Shown here in pieces: positions 9,020 through 16,318 of a DNA stretch of 38,735 nucleotides. The stretch is from Anaerolineae bacterium. GTDB taxonomy: Bacteria > Chloroflexota > Anaerolineae > Aggregatilineales > Phototrophicaceae. The notes beneath the pieces were generated by a model. That model made no database searches. It worked only from the letters and a program-made list of their open reading frames with translations, and was not told the DNA's origin. The translations under genes and the position numbers were made by a program. Every line of letters begins with the position of its first letter. Position 1 is the first letter of the stretch. The DNA is taken from NCBI GenBank assembly GCA_025454525.1, contig JALOOG010000039.1, positions 1-38,735 on the forward strand, read 5' to 3'.

Positions 9020-10181
9020 AGGTGGCCCAAGAATAGCGCGTTTCGGTCAAATAGCGGTTATGGGCCCCCATGCGTGCCGCGCCTTCGGGATCGTTGAGGA
9101 TCGCGATCACCGCATCCGCCAACGCGTGATCGTCATCGGGTGAGACCAGATAGCCATTTTGACCGTTTTCAACCACGTCTGGCAATCCACCCACGGCCGT
9201 AGCGACCACTGGTTTTCCGAACAGGTAAGCGATCTTCAACGCACCGCTTTGGGTGACATGATGATAGGGGTACACCGCCACCTCGGCCACTTCCATAAAG
9301 GCCCGCACTGACTCATTCGGGACATAGCCAAAATGCCAGATCACTTGATCCCCGATTCCGACCTCTTGGGCCAATTGTTGCAGGCGTTCCGGTTCAGCGT
9401 CTTTACCCGCGTACCCCACGATCATCAGGCGCGCATCGGTCGCTTGATAGATGATCGGAAACGCCCGGATCAAGTTTTCGACCCCTTTATACTTGTTGAT
9501 CGTGCCGAAAAACAACACGATCGGACGTTCATCCAAGAGTCCATACATCGCACGCAAGTCCGCTGCGCTTAGGTTGGGGGTGATCTCCGCCAACAAGGTC
9601 ATCGGCGGTAACGCCATTTCGTGAACCCGATCCGGCGGGATCTGATACATCGCGAGGAACAGTTCATAATTGATCCGGTCATGCACAAACAGCGCATCAA
9701 ACTTCTGATAGATCCGGCGATAGGTATCGACATAGCGCGATTCATCTAAGGTGACGGATGCGCCGGGGTTATGATTGAACATGCGGACATCATGCACCAC
9801 CGCCGCCAACTTAACCCCGAAGCGCTTGAGGATCGCAATAAAATAGCGTTCCAACGAAAACCGAATGATCCCCAACAACACAATATCCGGTTTATCGCGT
9901 AATACGATCCACACCGCGCAGATCCATGCGAACACAAATTGTATCCCGCGCCAGATCCGCCGGAGGTTGTGTAACAGACGATAGCGGGTTTGATGACGAT
10001 GCGGATCCCACATCGGTAAGATCGGCCGCACTGTAAAGTGATGCGGCAAATCGGCTAATTCATAAGTGGTAGCGGTCAACAATTCGACGGTCACGCCTTG
10101 TTCAGCCAACGATTGGCAAAGGTGATAGACATACTGAGGCATCGCACCCTTGCCGGAAAATTCAATCGCGGTGATACGCAT
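8937..10181 (-). CDS. GT4-family glycosyltransferase
   Basis: A 414-residue GT-B glycosyltransferase. The N-terminal domain starts MRITAIEFSGKGAMPQYV, a glycine-rich loop typical of GT4. A hydrophobic stretch at about residues 80-95 (VFAWICAVWIVL) may let it sit on the membrane. The C-terminal domain has FFGTINKYKGVENLI, LMIVGYAGKD, a YPYHHVTQSGALKIA donor-site segment and GGLPDVVENGQNGYLV. GAGGA lies 7 bases before the ATG. Transcribed towards the previous gene with an 83-base coding overlap at the 3' ends, and divergently from the next one. Probably part of surface polysaccharide or glycolipid assembly with its two neighbours; the substrate is not inferable. Confidence 0.85.
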   Translation of the reverse strand: MRITAIEFSGKGAMPQYVYHLCQSLAEQGVTVELLTATTYELADLPHHFTVRPILPMWDPHRHQTRYRLLHNLRRIWRGIQFVFAWICAVWIVLRDKPDIVLLGIIRFSLERYFIAILKRFGVKLAAVVHDVRMFNHNPGASVTLDESRYVDTYRRIYQKFDALFVHDRINYELFLAMYQIPPDRVHEMALPPMTLLAEITPNLSAADLRAMYGLLDERPIVLFFGTINKYKGVENLIRAFPIIYQATDARLMIVGYAGKDAEPERLQQLAQEVGIGDQVIWHFGYVPNESVRAFMEVAEVAVYPYHHVTQSGALKIAYLFGKPVVATAVGGLPDVVENGQNGYLVSPDDDHALADAVIAILNDPEGAARMGAHNRYLTETRYSWATFSLKMIRALERLLPRTAHSTQPSDRPV

Positions 10182-10214
10182 AGCAAATCCTCATAAAATT
10201 TCGGATAAATTCAT

Positions 10215-10234
10215 TACAATGTAAATTGTATAAT
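10215..10234. promoter_or_regulatory. Divergent promoter region: palindrome and -10 box
   Basis: The 55-70 base gap between two divergent glycosyltransferase genes holds a perfect inverted repeat, TACAAT-GTAA-ATTGTA (10215-10230). It runs into a consensus -10 box, TATAAT (10229-10234), for the + strand gene. No convincing -35 box is present. The arrangement suggests an operator overlapping the promoter, but no regulator is identified. Confidence 0.5.
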
Positions 10235-10251
10235 AGATGAGAATGGATGCG

Positions 10252-11496
10252 ATGAGTAACCCCTCAGAAAAAATGGCTTATCTGGTGAGCAAATTCCCCA
10301 CGCTAACCGAGACGTTTATCCTACGCGAGATCGTGGCCTTAGAGCGACTCGGCGTAGCGATCCAGATCTACACGATTCGGCGCGAAAATCCAGAGGTGAT
10401 CCATGATGAGGCCCGCCCTTACCTTGATGATTTACGAACTGTGCATTCATTCGCATTGCCCACGCTTGGGGCGAATCTGATCGCGTTGCTCCGCAATCCG
10501 TTTTTATACATCACCTTGATCGCCTTGACGATCCGTGAATTATGGGGATGTTGGCATTTATTTTTACGCGATCTGTATCTTTTTCCGCGGGCGGTTGCCT
10601 TTGCGGAATGGATGCGCCGCGATCAGATCACCCATATTCATGCCCATTGGGCCACACATACCGCTTATATGGCCTATATCATCCACCGTTTGACCGACAT
10701 TCCGTATAGTTTCACCGCGCACGCCCATGATCTCTATATCCGCAAAGCGATGTTGTGCCACAAAGTACGGGCAGCGAAATTTGTGGCTACCATTAGCCAA
10801 TTTAACATTGAAGAATTGACGCGAGATTGTGGTGAAGCGATGCGATCTCAGCTTCAGGTGGTACGTTGTGGCGTATTACCCGAACATCTGGACGTGCCAC
10901 GCCGTTCTGATCCCGCTCAACTGTTGACGATCCTCACGATCGCCAGTTTACGCGATTACAAAGGGCTTGAATATGCGATCCGTGCCGCCGCCCTCTTAGC
11001 GGATTCACTGGATTTTCGCTGGTGGGTGGTCGGCACGGGGCCGGATCGAGACTCCCTGCAAAGACAAATTGACGCGGCAGGCCTGCATGATCGCTTTCAG
11101 TTGATCGGGGGGCGGTCTGAGCAAGCGATCCGCGATCTGTTAAGTGAGGCGGATCTGTGTGTGATGTCGAGTGTGATCATGCCTGATCGTCGAATGGAGG
11201 GGATTCCGGTCTCGCTCATGGAATCGTTAGCGGCCGGTGTACCGACGATCGCCACGCGGATCAGCGGGATTCCCGAATTGGTGATCGACGGGGTGACGGG
11301 GCGACTTGTCCCCGAACGTGATCCCGAAGCCTTGGCCGATGCGATCCGCGCTTATTGTGCCGATCGATCCGCTTGGCAACCGATGATCGAAGCGGGCAAG
11401 GCGCATATTGAGCGAGAATTTATGGTTGATCACAACGCGGCTCGGTTACAAGAGTTGTTTGCGAGATCGAAAACAGCGTCATCGTCTAAAACGTAA
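10252..11496 (+). CDS. GT4-family glycosyltransferase, WcaL/exopolysaccharide type
   Basis: A 414-residue GT4 enzyme (from ATG 10252) of the sort found in exopolysaccharide clusters. The N-terminus MAYLVSKFPTLTETFILREI is characteristic of the WcaL/colanic-acid-like branch. Later features are HIHAHWATHTAYMAY, the SFTAHAHDLYI segment, LTIASLRDYKGLEYAIRAA, WWVVGTGPDRDSLQ, and the EX7E-type segment EGIPVSLMESLAAGVP followed by GIPELVIDG. An ATG at 10237 gives five more residues, but the TATAAT at 10229-10234 would put transcription start near 10241, so 10252 (or 10273) is more likely. The stop overlaps a palindrome that begins the next regulatory unit. Confidence 0.85.
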   Translation: MSNPSEKMAYLVSKFPTLTETFILREIVALERLGVAIQIYTIRRENPEVIHDEARPYLDDLRTVHSFALPTLGANLIALLRNPFLYITLIALTIRELWGCWHLFLRDLYLFPRAVAFAEWMRRDQITHIHAHWATHTAYMAYIIHRLTDIPYSFTAHAHDLYIRKAMLCHKVRAAKFVATISQFNIEELTRDCGEAMRSQLQVVRCGVLPEHLDVPRRSDPAQLLTILTIASLRDYKGLEYAIRAAALLADSLDFRWWVVGTGPDRDSLQRQIDAAGLHDRFQLIGGRSEQAIRDLLSEADLCVMSSVIMPDRRMEGIPVSLMESLAAGVPTIATRISGIPELVIDGVTGRLVPERDPEALADAIRAYCADRSAWQPMIEAGKAHIEREFMVDHNAARLQELFARSKTASSSKT

Positions 11497-11533
11497 CAAA
11501 TGTTACGCTTTTTCCGCGCATCTGGGCTATGCT
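11493..11533 (+). promoter_or_regulatory. Promoter-like unit, copy 1 (GTAACA-AA-TGTTAC plus -10)
   Basis: A perfect palindrome GTAACA-AA-TGTTAC (11493-11506) is followed 21 bases later by TATGCT (11528-11533), a -10-like box. From ACAAATGTTACG (11496) the next 44 bases align without gaps to 38432-38475, about 35 of 44 identical by eye, including CATCTG then GCTAT. Both copies precede a very short hydrophobic ORF, so this is probably a regulated promoter that was duplicated. Confidence 0.5.
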
Positions 11534-11569
11534 TGCCACTTAAGCGAGGATGTTTATGAGGATCGGCGC

Positions 11570-11638
11570 ATGTCACAGTTTATTTTAACGTTTCAGGTGT
11601 TGTTACTGACACCTGTCCTCATTCAATCTAACGATTGA
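11570..11638 (+). CDS. Mini-ORF, 22-residue hydrophobic peptide (copy 1)
   Basis: A 22-codon ORF beginning MSQFILTFQV and ending PVLIQSND, with one short hydrophobic segment and a polar end. GAGGA lies about 8 bases upstream of the ATG. Its support is the duplicated promoter-like block upstream and the matching mini-ORF at 38499. A hairpin CAGGTGT-N8-ACACCTG (11594-11615) lies inside it, so the product could instead be a small RNA. No homolog is recognised. The rest of the gap to mreB (11639-11839) shows only the mreB promoter. Confidence 0.35.
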   Translation: MSQFILTFQVLLLTPVLIQSND

Positions 11639-11808
11639 CCTTTCGTCATTGAAAAAGATTCACATTCATGGTTGTTGTTGTCGTCATGACGGGATCGCGT
11701 GATCGATCGTCTTAAAGCGTGCGACCCTTTATCCGACAAGTTGTGACTTTACGGAAAGGGATTTTTAGGGCTATAGTAGCTTACTTGCGTTATTTTCATC
11801 GCGGGGTG

Positions 11809-11817
11809 TGCTATAAT
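11809..11817 (+). promoter_or_regulatory. Extended -10 promoter of mreB
   Basis: TGCTATAAT is an extended -10 (TGn then consensus TATAAT at 11812-11817). A weak TTGCGT lies upstream at 11785-11790 with an overlong 21-base spacer, so recognition probably relies on the extended -10. It lies 41 bases before the chosen mreB start. Confidence 0.55.
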
Positions 11818-11857
11818 CCCGCGTGCGCTTGTCCGATCGATGAGGAGTAATCTGCTC

Positions 11858-12919
11858 GTGTTAAGCCCATTAGATTATTTTTTTGGCTTATTCTCGCTTG
11901 ACATCGGGATCGATCTCGGTACAGCGAATACGTTGGTGAGTGTGCGTGGCAAAGGCATTGTGATCAACGAACCTTCGTTTGTAGCGATCGAAAAACGAAG
12001 CGGTGAACCGTTGGAAGTGGGCGCGCGCGCCAAAGAAATGTGGAGCAAAAACCCGAAAAATGTGATGATCGTGCGCCCTTTGCGGGACGGCGTGATCAGC
12101 GATTATGATACCACATTTAAGATGTTGGATTATTTGATCCGCAAAGCGCATGAACAAACCTGGGTGCCGATCCCGCGTCCGCGGGTGGTGGTAGGGATTC
12201 CGAGTGGTGTCACTGAAGTGGAAAAACGCGCTGTGTATACCGCGGCCTTAGAGGCCGGCGCACGCGATGTCTTTTTGATCGAAGAACCGATCGCCGCGGC
12301 AGTGGGTGCGGGCTTACCCGTCTTAGAGACGCGCGGTAGCATGATCATTGATATTGGTGGGGGAACGACCGAAGTCGCCTTGTTTTCGTTAGGTGGGATC
12401 GTGATCAGCCGTTCGATCCGGGTGGCTGGTGATGAAATGGACGAGGACATCGTGCAGTATATGCGAACCAAACATAACTTGCTGATTGGTGAGCCGACTG
12501 CCGAAAAGGTCAAAATGGAGATCGGATCAGCTTATCCATTGCCCCAAGAACGCATCATGCCGATCAAAGGGCGCAACTTGATTACCGGCTTGCCTGCGGT
12601 GGTTGAGGTGAGTTCAATCGAGATTCGCGAAGCGTTAAGCGGTTCAGTGAACATCTTGATCGATACGGTCAAAGATGCGTTGGATGACACCCCTCCGGAA
12701 CTGATCGCGGATCTGATGGAAAGTGGGATCTGGATGGCGGGCGGCGGGAGCTTACTCAAAGGGATCGCGCAGCGCATCCAAGAGGAAGTCAATATCAAGG
12801 TGCGCTTGGCCGAAGATCCGTTAACCTGTGTGGCACGAGGGGCGAGTCGGATCTTGGAAGATTATAACAACTTGCGCCGCTTACTGGTGGGTTTACATCG
12901 CGGTAGCACTCATCACTAA
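11858..12919 (+). CDS. mreB: Rod shape-determining protein MreB
   Basis: Bacterial actin that polymerises under the membrane and directs lateral cell-wall synthesis. The actin-fold signatures are clear: phosphate-1 loop DIGIDLGTANTLV, GIPSGVTEVEKRAV, EEPIAAAVGAGLPV, phosphate-2 loop MIIDIGGGTTEVAL, and the adenosine motif MAGGGSLLKGI. At 353 residues it matches the family length. GTG 11858 is chosen because GAGGAG sits about 9 bases upstream; an ATG at 11840 would overlap that site. mreC and mreD, the usual partners, are absent here. The following gene is an aldose epimerase 11 bases away, so the two may share a message. Confidence 0.95.
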   Translation: MLSPLDYFFGLFSLDIGIDLGTANTLVSVRGKGIVINEPSFVAIEKRSGEPLEVGARAKEMWSKNPKNVMIVRPLRDGVISDYDTTFKMLDYLIRKAHEQTWVPIPRPRVVVGIPSGVTEVEKRAVYTAALEAGARDVFLIEEPIAAAVGAGLPVLETRGSMIIDIGGGTTEVALFSLGGIVISRSIRVAGDEMDEDIVQYMRTKHNLLIGEPTAEKVKMEIGSAYPLPQERIMPIKGRNLITGLPAVVEVSSIEIREALSGSVNILIDTVKDALDDTPPELIADLMESGIWMAGGGSLLKGIAQRIQEEVNIKVRLAEDPLTCVARGASRILEDYNNLRRLLVGLHRGSTHH

Positions 12920-12930
12920 GGAGCAGTTCC

Positions 12931-13833
12931 ATGCAGATCCAGAGCTTAAACAACCCCTTTTGGCAGATCGGCGTAGCGCCTTCCACAGGCGGTGCGTTGA
13001 TCTATGGTCGGATCGCGCATCAAGGCCACTGGTTAGACTTTTTACGCCCAACTGCACCGGCCGATTACGCCTCGGTCAGCAAATGTGCGAGTTTTCCGTT
13101 GATCCCGTGGTCAAATCGTTTAAAAAACGCGCAATTCATCTTTGAAGGTGTGGTCTATTCCTTGCGTCCTACCAATCCGGATGGCACAGCGGTTCATGGT
13201 GTGGGGCGCTATCATCCTTGGACAATTGCCGATGTTGATGAGCGCTCAATTACCTTGCATTTTGACTCGCGGCAAGTGTCCGATCCTAATTTCCCGTTTC
13301 AGTTCACCGCTAAGCAAATTTATCACTTAGACGGCCCGCGCTTCACCATTACCTTGCAACTCACCAATGTGGACTCACATCGGATGCCCGCGGGCTTTGG
13401 TCATCATCCGTATTTTCAGCGCACGATCGGCGATTTAGGCCCAGTTGCGATCCAACTGCCCTATCACGCCTATTTTCCGTTAGAACAAGGCATTCCGATC
13501 GGCGCATCGCTCCCCGTAGATCCGACGCGGGATTATCGTCAATTACGCCCCTTGACCGTGGATCCCTTAGATGAGTGTTTGACACAACGTGAGGATCAAG
13601 CCGCAATCTGGTTTCAGTATGGCGATCGGCGGATTCAAATGCAGGCCGATCCGGTGTATCAACATCTGCTCCTCTTTACGCCCGCGGACAAGGGGTTTTT
13701 TGCGATCGAACCCGTGAGTAATGCCAATAACGGCTTTAATCTCTTGGCACAAGGCGCACCGCATCATGGCGTGGTGATCTTAAACCCCGATGAAAGCCTG
13801 AGCGGCGCGATCACCCTTGAGCAGATCGTTTAA
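12931..13833 (+). CDS. Aldose 1-epimerase (galactose mutarotase-like)
   Basis: A 300-residue beta-sandwich protein that interconverts alpha and beta anomers of aldoses in the cytoplasm. Signs are SFPLIPWSNRL (sugar-binding Asn/Arg), AVHGVGRYHPW with an early His, GFGHHPYF with the catalytic-type His, and near the C-terminus IEPVSNANNGFN, which includes the expected Glu. GGAG lies 8 bases before ATG 12931. It starts 11 bases after mreB. The precise sugar cannot be told from sequence; it could equally belong to the glucose-6-phosphate or YihR-like branches. Confidence 0.85.
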   Translation: MQIQSLNNPFWQIGVAPSTGGALIYGRIAHQGHWLDFLRPTAPADYASVSKCASFPLIPWSNRLKNAQFIFEGVVYSLRPTNPDGTAVHGVGRYHPWTIADVDERSITLHFDSRQVSDPNFPFQFTAKQIYHLDGPRFTITLQLTNVDSHRMPAGFGHHPYFQRTIGDLGPVAIQLPYHAYFPLEQGIPIGASLPVDPTRDYRQLRPLTVDPLDECLTQREDQAAIWFQYGDRRIQMQADPVYQHLLLFTPADKGFFAIEPVSNANNGFNLLAQGAPHHGVVILNPDESLSGAITLEQIV

Positions 13834-13886
13834 GTTTGTTGAAGATATGTTGAAGGTAAATTTTTTCACGACTTCCGGCCTATCAA

Positions 13887-13914
13887 TTGCTTATAAAACG
13901 GGATCTTTATATAA
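13887..13914 (+). promoter_or_regulatory. Sigma-70-type promoter
   Basis: TTGCTT (13887-13892), a 16-base spacer and TATAAT (13909-13914) lie 37 bases before the start of the SpoIIAA-like gene. The 117-base gap around it is A/T-rich. Confidence 0.6.
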
Positions 13915-13950
13915 TGAGAAACCAATGATAGTATATGGGAAGTCAATAAG

Positions 13951-14337
13951 ATGCCTGCCGAAATTACCTGGTATTACCCGCAACGCTTGGTGTACGAACG
14001 CTTCTACGGGGTGATCACCCTTGAGGAGTTAGATGAGATCCAAAATCGTTTTGTTGATCACCTAGTAAATGGGATCGCCCCAGTTCACACAATCATCGAT
14101 TTTCGTGAAGTGACCGATTATCCACGTAACCTGATGGAGATCCGACGGGTGTTACATACCACCGACACCGGAAAATTGGGTTGGGTGATCATCATCAACC
14201 AAAACGGCTTGTTACAATTTTTAGTCACGGTGTTAACCCAAACGGTGTTACGCGGATCGCATTTTTTGATCGTAGCTGACTTTGAAAGCGCATTGGCCAA
14301 GATCCATAAGGTCGCGCCCGATCTCGTGATCCATTAA
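13951..14337 (+). CDS. Small SpoIIAA/STAS-like protein
   Basis: A 128-residue alpha/beta protein. It starts with a YYPQRLVYERFYGVITLEEL strand-turn-strand-helix unit, then HTIIDFREVTDYP, GWVIIINQNGLL and SHFLIVADFESAL. This alternating pattern, with the central strand ending in DFRxV, resembles SpoIIAA-like/STAS-fold proteins that are common as short hypothetical genes in Chloroflexota. GGGAAG lies upstream of the ATG. A distant relative lies at 36444. Biochemical role unknown; ligand binding or partner-switch regulation is only a family-level guess. Confidence 0.6.
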   Translation: MPAEITWYYPQRLVYERFYGVITLEELDEIQNRFVDHLVNGIAPVHTIIDFREVTDYPRNLMEIRRVLHTTDTGKLGWVIIINQNGLLQFLVTVLTQTVLRGSHFLIVADFESALAKIHKVAPDLVIH

Positions 14338-14402
14338 CACGCTACCTATCGAAAGATCATTTTGCGATCATTTGCGATTTATTCACATCCAGCACAATCG
14401 GT

Positions 14403-14408
14403 TATACT
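14403..14408 (+). promoter_or_regulatory. -10 box of the polyketide operon
   Basis: TATACT at 14403-14408 is the only promoter-like box in the gap before the methyltransferase gene. No good -35 partner is at 16-18 bases (TTCACA is 14 bases away). It would give a very short leader, which is why the GTG at 14421 and the ATG at 14433 are both considered as starts. Confidence 0.4.
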
Positions 14409-14432
14409 GGTTGTAATGATGTGGATCATGAG

Positions 14433-15197
14433 ATGATACTATTGGATCACAAGACCTTTCCCTTAGATGATGATCGCTTTTACACCGATAGCGCTACTTG
14501 GCTGATCCCAGAGCGGATCGATCGTCCGGAATTGTTGGATTTAGGGGTCGGATCTCCAGAAGAAGTGCGTCGCTGTTTAGCGGACTTGGGGCGGATCAAC
14601 CGCTATTTAGGGGGGATCACGGGGATCACCGATCACCTTTACCCACGCTTAAAACAACGCGCTCAACCGGCCACCGTGGTGGATTTAGGCGCGGGCGCAG
14701 GTCAGATCAGCGCGGCGATCGCCCGTTGGGCGCAATCGCAAGCGTTAACGGTGAGGGTGATCGCGTTGGATCTTTCGGCGCGCAACTTAGCGATCGCCTC
14801 TGAACAACTTGATCGCTTACCCAATGCGTTCGCTTTACAGGGGGATGTACATCAGCTTCCTTTAGCAGAACGAGGCGCGGATTATGTGATATCTTCGCTG
14901 TTTTTACATCATTTTAACCCGACGCAAGTGGTGAAGATCTTACGGGCAGCCTATGCTGCCTCACAACGCGGGATCATCATGAACGATCTGGTGCGTGGGT
15001 GGTTGCCGTGGGTGGCGTTTCAATGTGTGCAACCGATCTTCGCACGGAGTTATCTCACCCGCCATGATGGAGCGCTCTCGGTTCGGCGCGCTTATACCCC
15101 GCAAGAACTGTATAAACTGGCCTTAGCCGCCCGTATCCCTAACCCTAAGGTCTACAGCTACTTTCCATGGCGGATGACCTTGGTAGCTGAACGATGA
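14433..15197 (+). CDS. Class I SAM-dependent methyltransferase of type III PKS operon
   Basis: A 254-residue methyltransferase. Motif I is VVDLGAGAGQI, followed by an acidic strand end (VIALDLSARNL) that binds the SAM ribose, then LQGDVHQLPL and the motif IV-like YVISSLFLHHF. It is the first gene of an operon with an FAD oxidoreductase and a type III polyketide synthase, joined by ATGA overlaps. It probably O- or C-methylates the aromatic polyketide product, by analogy with phenolic-lipid operons. A GTG start at 14421 would add four residues. Confidence 0.8.
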   Translation: MILLDHKTFPLDDDRFYTDSATWLIPERIDRPELLDLGVGSPEEVRRCLADLGRINRYLGGITGITDHLYPRLKQRAQPATVVDLGAGAGQISAAIARWAQSQALTVRVIALDLSARNLAIASEQLDRLPNAFALQGDVHQLPLAERGADYVISSLFLHHFNPTQVVKILRAAYAASQRGIIMNDLVRGWLPWVAFQCVQPIFARSYLTRHDGALSVRRAYTPQELYKLALAARIPNPKVYSYFPWRMTLVAER

Positions 15198-16318
15198 ACC
15201 CCGCATCGGTGATTGTGATCGGGGGTGGATTAGCGGGATCTAGTGCTGCGATTTACCTAGCGCGTTTAGGGTGGACAGTCACCCTGATGGAACGGCGCGC
15301 CTATCCTCATCACAAGGTCTGTGGTGAATTTTTATCACCGGAATGCGTGCCTCTCTTAAGAGAAATGGGTGTATGGGACACGATCGCGCAAGCGATGCCA
15401 GCTACGATCACCCGTGCTCGGATCACCGCGCCCGATGGCCTATGCTGGGAAGGGGATTTACCAGGTACCGCGATTGGCTTCAGTCGCTATCGCTTGGATC
15501 ACCTCTTGATCCAGACGGCACAATCCGCCGGAGTTCAGGTGATCACCGAGACCCCTGTGAAAGCCATTCATGGGAACTTGGTGAACGGTTTTCAGGTGGA
15601 AACCCATCAAGCCCATTGGCCGGCCCAAGTGGTGATCGGGGCGTATGGCAAGCGGAGCGGCTTAGATCGCACTTTAGCGCGGCCATTTTTAACGCGCTCC
15701 CACCCCTATATCGCGATCAAAGCGCACTTTAGCGGTGATGCGATCCCCCACCGTGTGGAACTGCACGGATTTACCGGAGGGTATTGTGGGATTTCAGAGA
15801 TCGAAGGTGGGCAGGTCAATTTGTGCTTATTGGCGCGTTTAAGTGCGTTTCAAGCGCATGGAGAGACGATCGATCGCTTTATAACATGGATGCAGACGCA
15901 AAACCCGTATCTGGCCCTATGGCTACGCACCGCGCATCGGGTGAGCGAGTGGGTGAGTATCGCACAAATTCCGTTTGTCCCAAAGGCAGCAATTGAACAC
16001 GATGTGCTGATGAGCGGGGATGCCGCAGGTTTGATCGCGCCCCTTGCGGGTGACGGAATGGGCATGGCGTTGAGTGGAGGCAAGTTGATCGCACAGCATC
16101 TCGATCGCTATTTGCGGGGTGAATGGGACGCTGACACGCTGCGACAACGCTATCACGCCGCATGGAATCGACAATTTTCCCCGCGTTTGTGGTGGGGCCG
16201 ACGTTTGCAGGCGGTGATGTTTCGGCCGCACCTGTTGGGACTAGGGCTAAGGGTTATGCAAAGGTGGCCGGCTTTGGGATCGTTTTTTATTCGACAAACA
16301 CGCCAGGAGGCTGTATGA
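15194..16318 (+). CDS. FAD-dependent oxidoreductase, geranylgeranyl-reductase/hydroxylase type
   Basis: A 374-residue flavoprotein. The N-terminal Rossmann motif is VIGGGLAGSSAAIYLARLG with an acidic ribose-binding residue in LMERR, followed by KVCGEFLSPE. The second FAD contact is LMSGDAAGLIAPLAGDGM near residue 275. This combination is typical of the geranylgeranyl reductase and aromatic hydroxylase branch. It overlaps the methyltransferase (ATGA at 15194) and the polyketide synthase (ATGA at 16315). In such operons a flavoprotein usually oxidises the alkylresorcinol ring to a hydroquinone/quinone; that role is inferred here. Confidence 0.85.
   Translation: MNPASVIVIGGGLAGSSAAIYLARLGWTVTLMERRAYPHHKVCGEFLSPECVPLLREMGVWDTIAQAMPATITRARITAPDGLCWEGDLPGTAIGFSRYRLDHLLIQTAQSAGVQVITETPVKAIHGNLVNGFQVETHQAHWPAQVVIGAYGKRSGLDRTLARPFLTRSHPYIAIKAHFSGDAIPHRVELHGFTGGYCGISEIEGGQVNLCLLARLSAFQAHGETIDRFITWMQTQNPYLALWLRTAHRVSEWVSIAQIPFVPKAAIEHDVLMSGDAAGLIAPLAGDGMGMALSGGKLIAQHLDRYLRGEWDADTLRQRYHAAWNRQFSPRLWWGRRLQAVMFRPHLLGLGLRVMQRWPALGSFFIRQTRQEAV

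Noticed and set aside
11669-11716. Tiny + strand ORF starting MVVVVVM between mini-ORF copy 1 and mreB
   Set aside because: No ribosome site and no counterpart near copy 2; not supported beyond chance.
13817-14014. 65-codon open frame across the SpoIIAA-like gene promoter
   Set aside because: Wrong frame to both neighbours and it covers a good TTGCTT-TATAAT promoter.
14715-14808. HIP1-like octamer GCGATCGC (for example twice here) as a sign of a cyanobacterium
   Set aside because: The octamer is only occasional; the enrichment is for GATC generally and the gene content does not point to cyanobacteria.
16162-16314. 51-residue N-terminal extension of the type III PKS
   Set aside because: It overlaps the flavoprotein gene, has no family similarity, and ATG 16315 has AGGAGG and an ATGA overlap.
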